A DNA stretch of 7,759 bases. Origin: an uncultured Campylobacter sp. (GTDB taxonomy: Bacteria > Campylobacterota > Campylobacteria > Campylobacterales > Campylobacteraceae). Under the pieces are notes generated by a model that did not search any database, was not told the DNA's origin, and was given only the letters and a program-made list of their open reading frames with translations. Numbering within the stretch: position 1 is the stretch's first letter; every line of letters begins with the position of its first letter. Positions 6,052 through 7,759 of this stretch are shown one piece after another. The stretch covers positions 1 through 7,759 of the forward strand of contig NZ_CALIBB010000151.1 in the NCBI RefSeq assembly GCF_938045595.1. The letters are read 5' to 3'. The position numbers were made by a program, and so were the translations under genes.

Positions 6052-6645
6052 ATGCTAAGCGAGCAGTGCAAGCAAAAAATCCATGAGCTAATCACGAAAG
6101 CCGAAGCCGCAAGCGGTGCGCAGATCGTCTGCGTGGTCGCGCGCGAAGCAAGCGAGGACTGCGAAGCTAGCTATAGCGCGGCGGCAGTGACGGCGTTTGC
6201 GATCGGCATCGTTATGTGCTTCGTGCCGCAAATAAGTAAAGCTGAGCTACTGCAAATCGTAGCGCTTAGCTTCATTGCGATTAAAGCTCTGCTAGCTAAA
6301 TGCCCCACGCTTTTAACTCTAATCACGCCTAAATCTCGCAGACTTCGGCTCTCGGGCGAGTTTGCGATGCAAAAATTTTACGAGCGCTACGGTAGCGTAA
6401 AAGAAGCGATAATGTTTTGTGTCTGCGTCCGCGAACGCTGCGCTCATATCATCTGCGGCGCGCGAGCGGCGGAGTTTATCTCTAAGGGCGAGTTTGAACG
6501 TATCACGACGGAATTTAACCCCAGCACGCAAGGCCTTGAGCCTGCTGTTTTAAAGGCGATGGACGCGCTGTGCGAGCTAGCTATGCGAGTGCCTAAAGAT
6601 AGCGAAAATAACGAGATAGAAGAGACCTTGGTGGAGCTGCGATGA
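6052..6645 (+). CDS. TPM-like membrane protein (COG3762-type), cysteine-rich
   Basis: A 197-residue protein set 15 bases after lemA, with AAGG 6-9 bases before its ATG. The layout matches the second TPM-family member (COG3762 type) often found beside lemA and ygcG. It opens with an amphipathic segment (LITKAEAASGAQIVCVVA, 13-30), has two membrane helices (about 43-59 and 64-82), then a soluble half resembling the end of a TPM domain (FAMQKFYERYG..KEAIMFCVCVRERCAHIICG, 104-136; FISKGEFERITTEF, 142-155). The Glu-Arg of the family's sER motif is kept (128-129), but the usual following VxxxAD is HIICGA. It contains ten cysteines (6, 27, 37, 56, 84, 123, 125, 130, 135, 174), which is unusual. Function is unknown. 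The assignment rests on synteny plus moderate sequence resemblance. Confidence 0.72.
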   Translation: MLSEQCKQKIHELITKAEAASGAQIVCVVAREASEDCEASYSAAAVTAFAIGIVMCFVPQISKAELLQIVALSFIAIKALLAKCPTLLTLITPKSRRLRLSGEFAMQKFYERYGSVKEAIMFCVCVRERCAHIICGARAAEFISKGEFERITTEFNPSTQGLEPAVLKAMDALCELAMRVPKDSENNEIEETLVELR

Positions 6646-7439
6646 GAGTGGCTTGGAGATTTGCTTTTGCCCTAATGGCGCTATTTGTAATAAGCGTCGC
6701 CGCACCTAGCGAGTATCTAGCCCATCCAAACGGCACCGCTGTAATCGATGAGGCTGGTATTTTACGCCCAGCCGCGAGAGAGAGTCTGAATGAAATTTTA
6801 ATGACTTTCGATAAAAATTCCACAAACCAGATCATGTTCGTAAGCCTAAAATCGCTCGGAGACTACTCTATCGAGGAAATCGGCGTAGAGCAGGCGCGCG
6901 CTCTTGGTATCGGGCAAAAAGGGCGCGACAACGGCGTACTGCTGCTTGTTGCTCCGCACGAGCATAAAGTGCGTATCGAAGTCGGATACGGGCTAGAGGG
7001 CGTACTAACCGATATGCGCGCCAAACGCATCATCAGCAATAAAATTCTGCCCTATTTTAGGCAGGGGGATTACGAAAGTGGCGTCATTAGCGGGATTTCG
7101 GCGATCATCAGCACGATCGAAGGCGGCGATATAAAATTTGATCCGCTTAACGCCAACGCGCAGCAGGATCCGAGCAACAAGGACTTTGCGATCTTTATGG
7201 TGCTTTTTGCGGTCTTGCTTTTTGCGATACTAAGCCGCCGCGTGACGCGCCGCAGAAGAAGCGACGAGGATATAATCTCGAGCGCAGACATCATAAGCGA
7301 AATCGCGCGCTCATCGCGCATGAGAGGCGGCTCATCCGGAGATTTTGGCGGATTTAAAGGAAATGACGGTTTTAGCGGAGGCAGCTTCAGTGGGGGAGGC
7401 GGAAGTTTCGGCGGAGGCGGTGCTAGCGGAAGCTGGTAG
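6642..7439 (+). CDS. TPM domain protein, YgcG type, with glycine-rich tail
   Basis: A 265-residue exported, membrane-anchored protein. TPM domains have been linked to photosystem II repair in plants (TLP18.3) and to phosphatase activity in some members; the bacterial role is unsettled. Residues 1-21 are a signal peptide. The TPM domain (about 32-160) shows VIDEAGIL (34-41), QIMFVSLKSL (63-72), IGQKGRDNGVLLLVAP (90-105), VRIEVGYGLEGVLTD (110-124) and ILPYFRQGDYESGV (135-148), all close to the family pattern. A single membrane helix (182-197) is followed by a basic stop-transfer stretch RRVTRRRR (199-206) and a tail ending in repeated GGGSFGGGG units and a final SGSW, typical of YgcG proteins. 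This places the TPM domain in the periplasm and the Gly-rich tail in the cytoplasm. The start overlaps the previous stop in ATGA and has GGAG 5 bases upstream. Confidence 0.9.
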   Translation: MRVAWRFAFALMALFVISVAAPSEYLAHPNGTAVIDEAGILRPAARESLNEILMTFDKNSTNQIMFVSLKSLGDYSIEEIGVEQARALGIGQKGRDNGVLLLVAPHEHKVRIEVGYGLEGVLTDMRAKRIISNKILPYFRQGDYESGVISGISAIISTIEGGDIKFDPLNANAQQDPSNKDFAIFMVLFAVLLFAILSRRVTRRRRSDEDIISSADIISEIARSSRMRGGSSGDFGGFKGNDGFSGGSFSGGGGSFGGGGASGSW

Positions 7440-7444
7440 CCACA

Positions 7445-7497
7445 GAAATTTTATCAAAATTCCAAATCGTAGAATTTTATCTAAATTTTAAAATTTC
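7445..7497. terminator. AT-rich palindromic gap between convergent genes, possible bidirectional terminator
   Basis: The 65 bases between two convergent genes are almost all A and T. GAAATTTTA (7445-7453) is complementary to TAAAATTTC (7489-7497), and AAATTTTAAAATTT (7483-7496) is a perfect 14-base palindrome. Position favours shared transcription termination, but the stems contain almost no GC pairs, so the hairpin would be weak. Confidence 0.4.
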
Positions 7498-7504
7498 AGA
7501 ATTT

Positions 7505-7702
7505 CTAAATTCGGCTGCTGGTATAGAAAAACAACATGAGCGACTTGTCGTTGCCCTCAATCTTTAGCGTGCGCTCGGAGGGATCGAACTTGGAGGCGAG
7601 CGAGGTGCCGTCGCTACTTAGATGGTGCTTCTGCCAGTCGCAACCTGCGAACAGCAGCGCGAACACGGCGGCAGCAACTTTTAGATTTAAAAATTTTATC
7701 AT
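7505..7702 (-). CDS. Short lipoprotein, possibly the 5' remnant of a thioredoxin-like lipoprotein
   Basis: A 65-residue frame with a clear lipoprotein signal: MIKF..LK, a hydrophobic core (9-19), and lipobox LFAGC with Cys21 as the acylated residue. The mature part would be only 45 residues: a polar stretch, then TLKIEGNDKSLMLFFYTSSRI and a TAG stop. The last strand (SLMLFFYTS) resembles the β-strand that leads into the WCxxC site of TlpA/thioredoxin proteins, but the frame stops there and no cysteine codon follows in any frame on this strand before the ygcG end. It may therefore be a 3'-truncated gene, or an intact tiny lipoprotein. AAGGA (7713-7717) lies 10 bases before the ATG, a rather long spacing. 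The upstream region is cut by the window edge. Confidence 0.6.
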   Translation of the reverse strand: MIKFLNLKVAAAVFALLFAGCDWQKHHLSSDGTSLASKFDPSERTLKIEGNDKSLMLFFYTSSRI

Positions 7703-7759
7703 CTAAAATCCGTCCTTAAATCTGCTTTTAAAACTGCTAAATTCGTTTTTAAATTTGCG

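Noticed and set aside
1..7759. Mobile elements, CRISPR array, tRNA or rRNA genes
   Set aside because: No transposase or integrase frame, no regularly spaced repeats with unique spacers, and no cloverleaf or rRNA-like stretches were seen; the only regular repeat is the in-frame coding repeat in CcsBA.
7703..7759. Imperfect ATTTA/GCAG-like repeats upstream of the short lipoprotein
   Set aside because: Units are short and degenerate and the region is cut by the window edge, so they cannot be told apart from ordinary AT-rich upstream DNA.

Overview
The window reads as chromosomal DNA of a Campylobacterota bacterium, most likely a Campylobacter from the more GC-rich oral group (C. gracilis, C. 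showae, C. rectus or similar). This is inferred from the fused CcsB-CcsA type cytochrome c biogenesis protein, TAAAAT-type -10 elements in AT-rich surroundings, frequent AAATTT tracts between genes, AAGGA ribosome binding sites and tightly overlapping genes. No search was run, so the species is not claimed.

Layout. Positions 1-1809 (minus) hold the N-terminal 603 codons of a CcsBA-type haem exporter and cytochrome c synthetase. The gene leaves the window on the left, before its CcsA domain. Next is a 308-base non-coding stretch with a likely ccsBA promoter, hairpins, and a compound palindrome just behind creA. creA (2118-2609, minus) encodes a small exported CreA-family protein. It is transcribed divergently from a six-gene plus-strand block (2708-7439): a phosphomannomutase/phosphoglucomutase, an unrecognised 81-residue protein, alanine racemase (alr), LemA, a two-helix TPM-like membrane protein, and a TPM (YgcG-type) protein with a signal peptide, a C-terminal membrane anchor and a glycine-rich tail. 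Genes in this block overlap by 4-8 bases or lie within 15 bases, so it is probably one operon. A convergent 65-base AT-rich gap separates it from a 65-codon lipoprotein gene (7505-7702, minus), which ends where a thioredoxin-like active site might be expected.

Functional theme. Most of the window concerns the cell envelope: sugar phosphates for surface glycans, D-alanine for peptidoglycan, a LemA/TPM membrane module of unsettled function, export of haem for c-type cytochromes, and two small secreted proteins. I found no phage, transposon, CRISPR, tRNA or rRNA signal. The less ordinary points are the repetitive linker inside CcsBA, the apparently truncated lipoprotein, the cysteine-rich TPM-like protein, the unknown small gene between the mutase and alr, and the nested palindrome behind creA.
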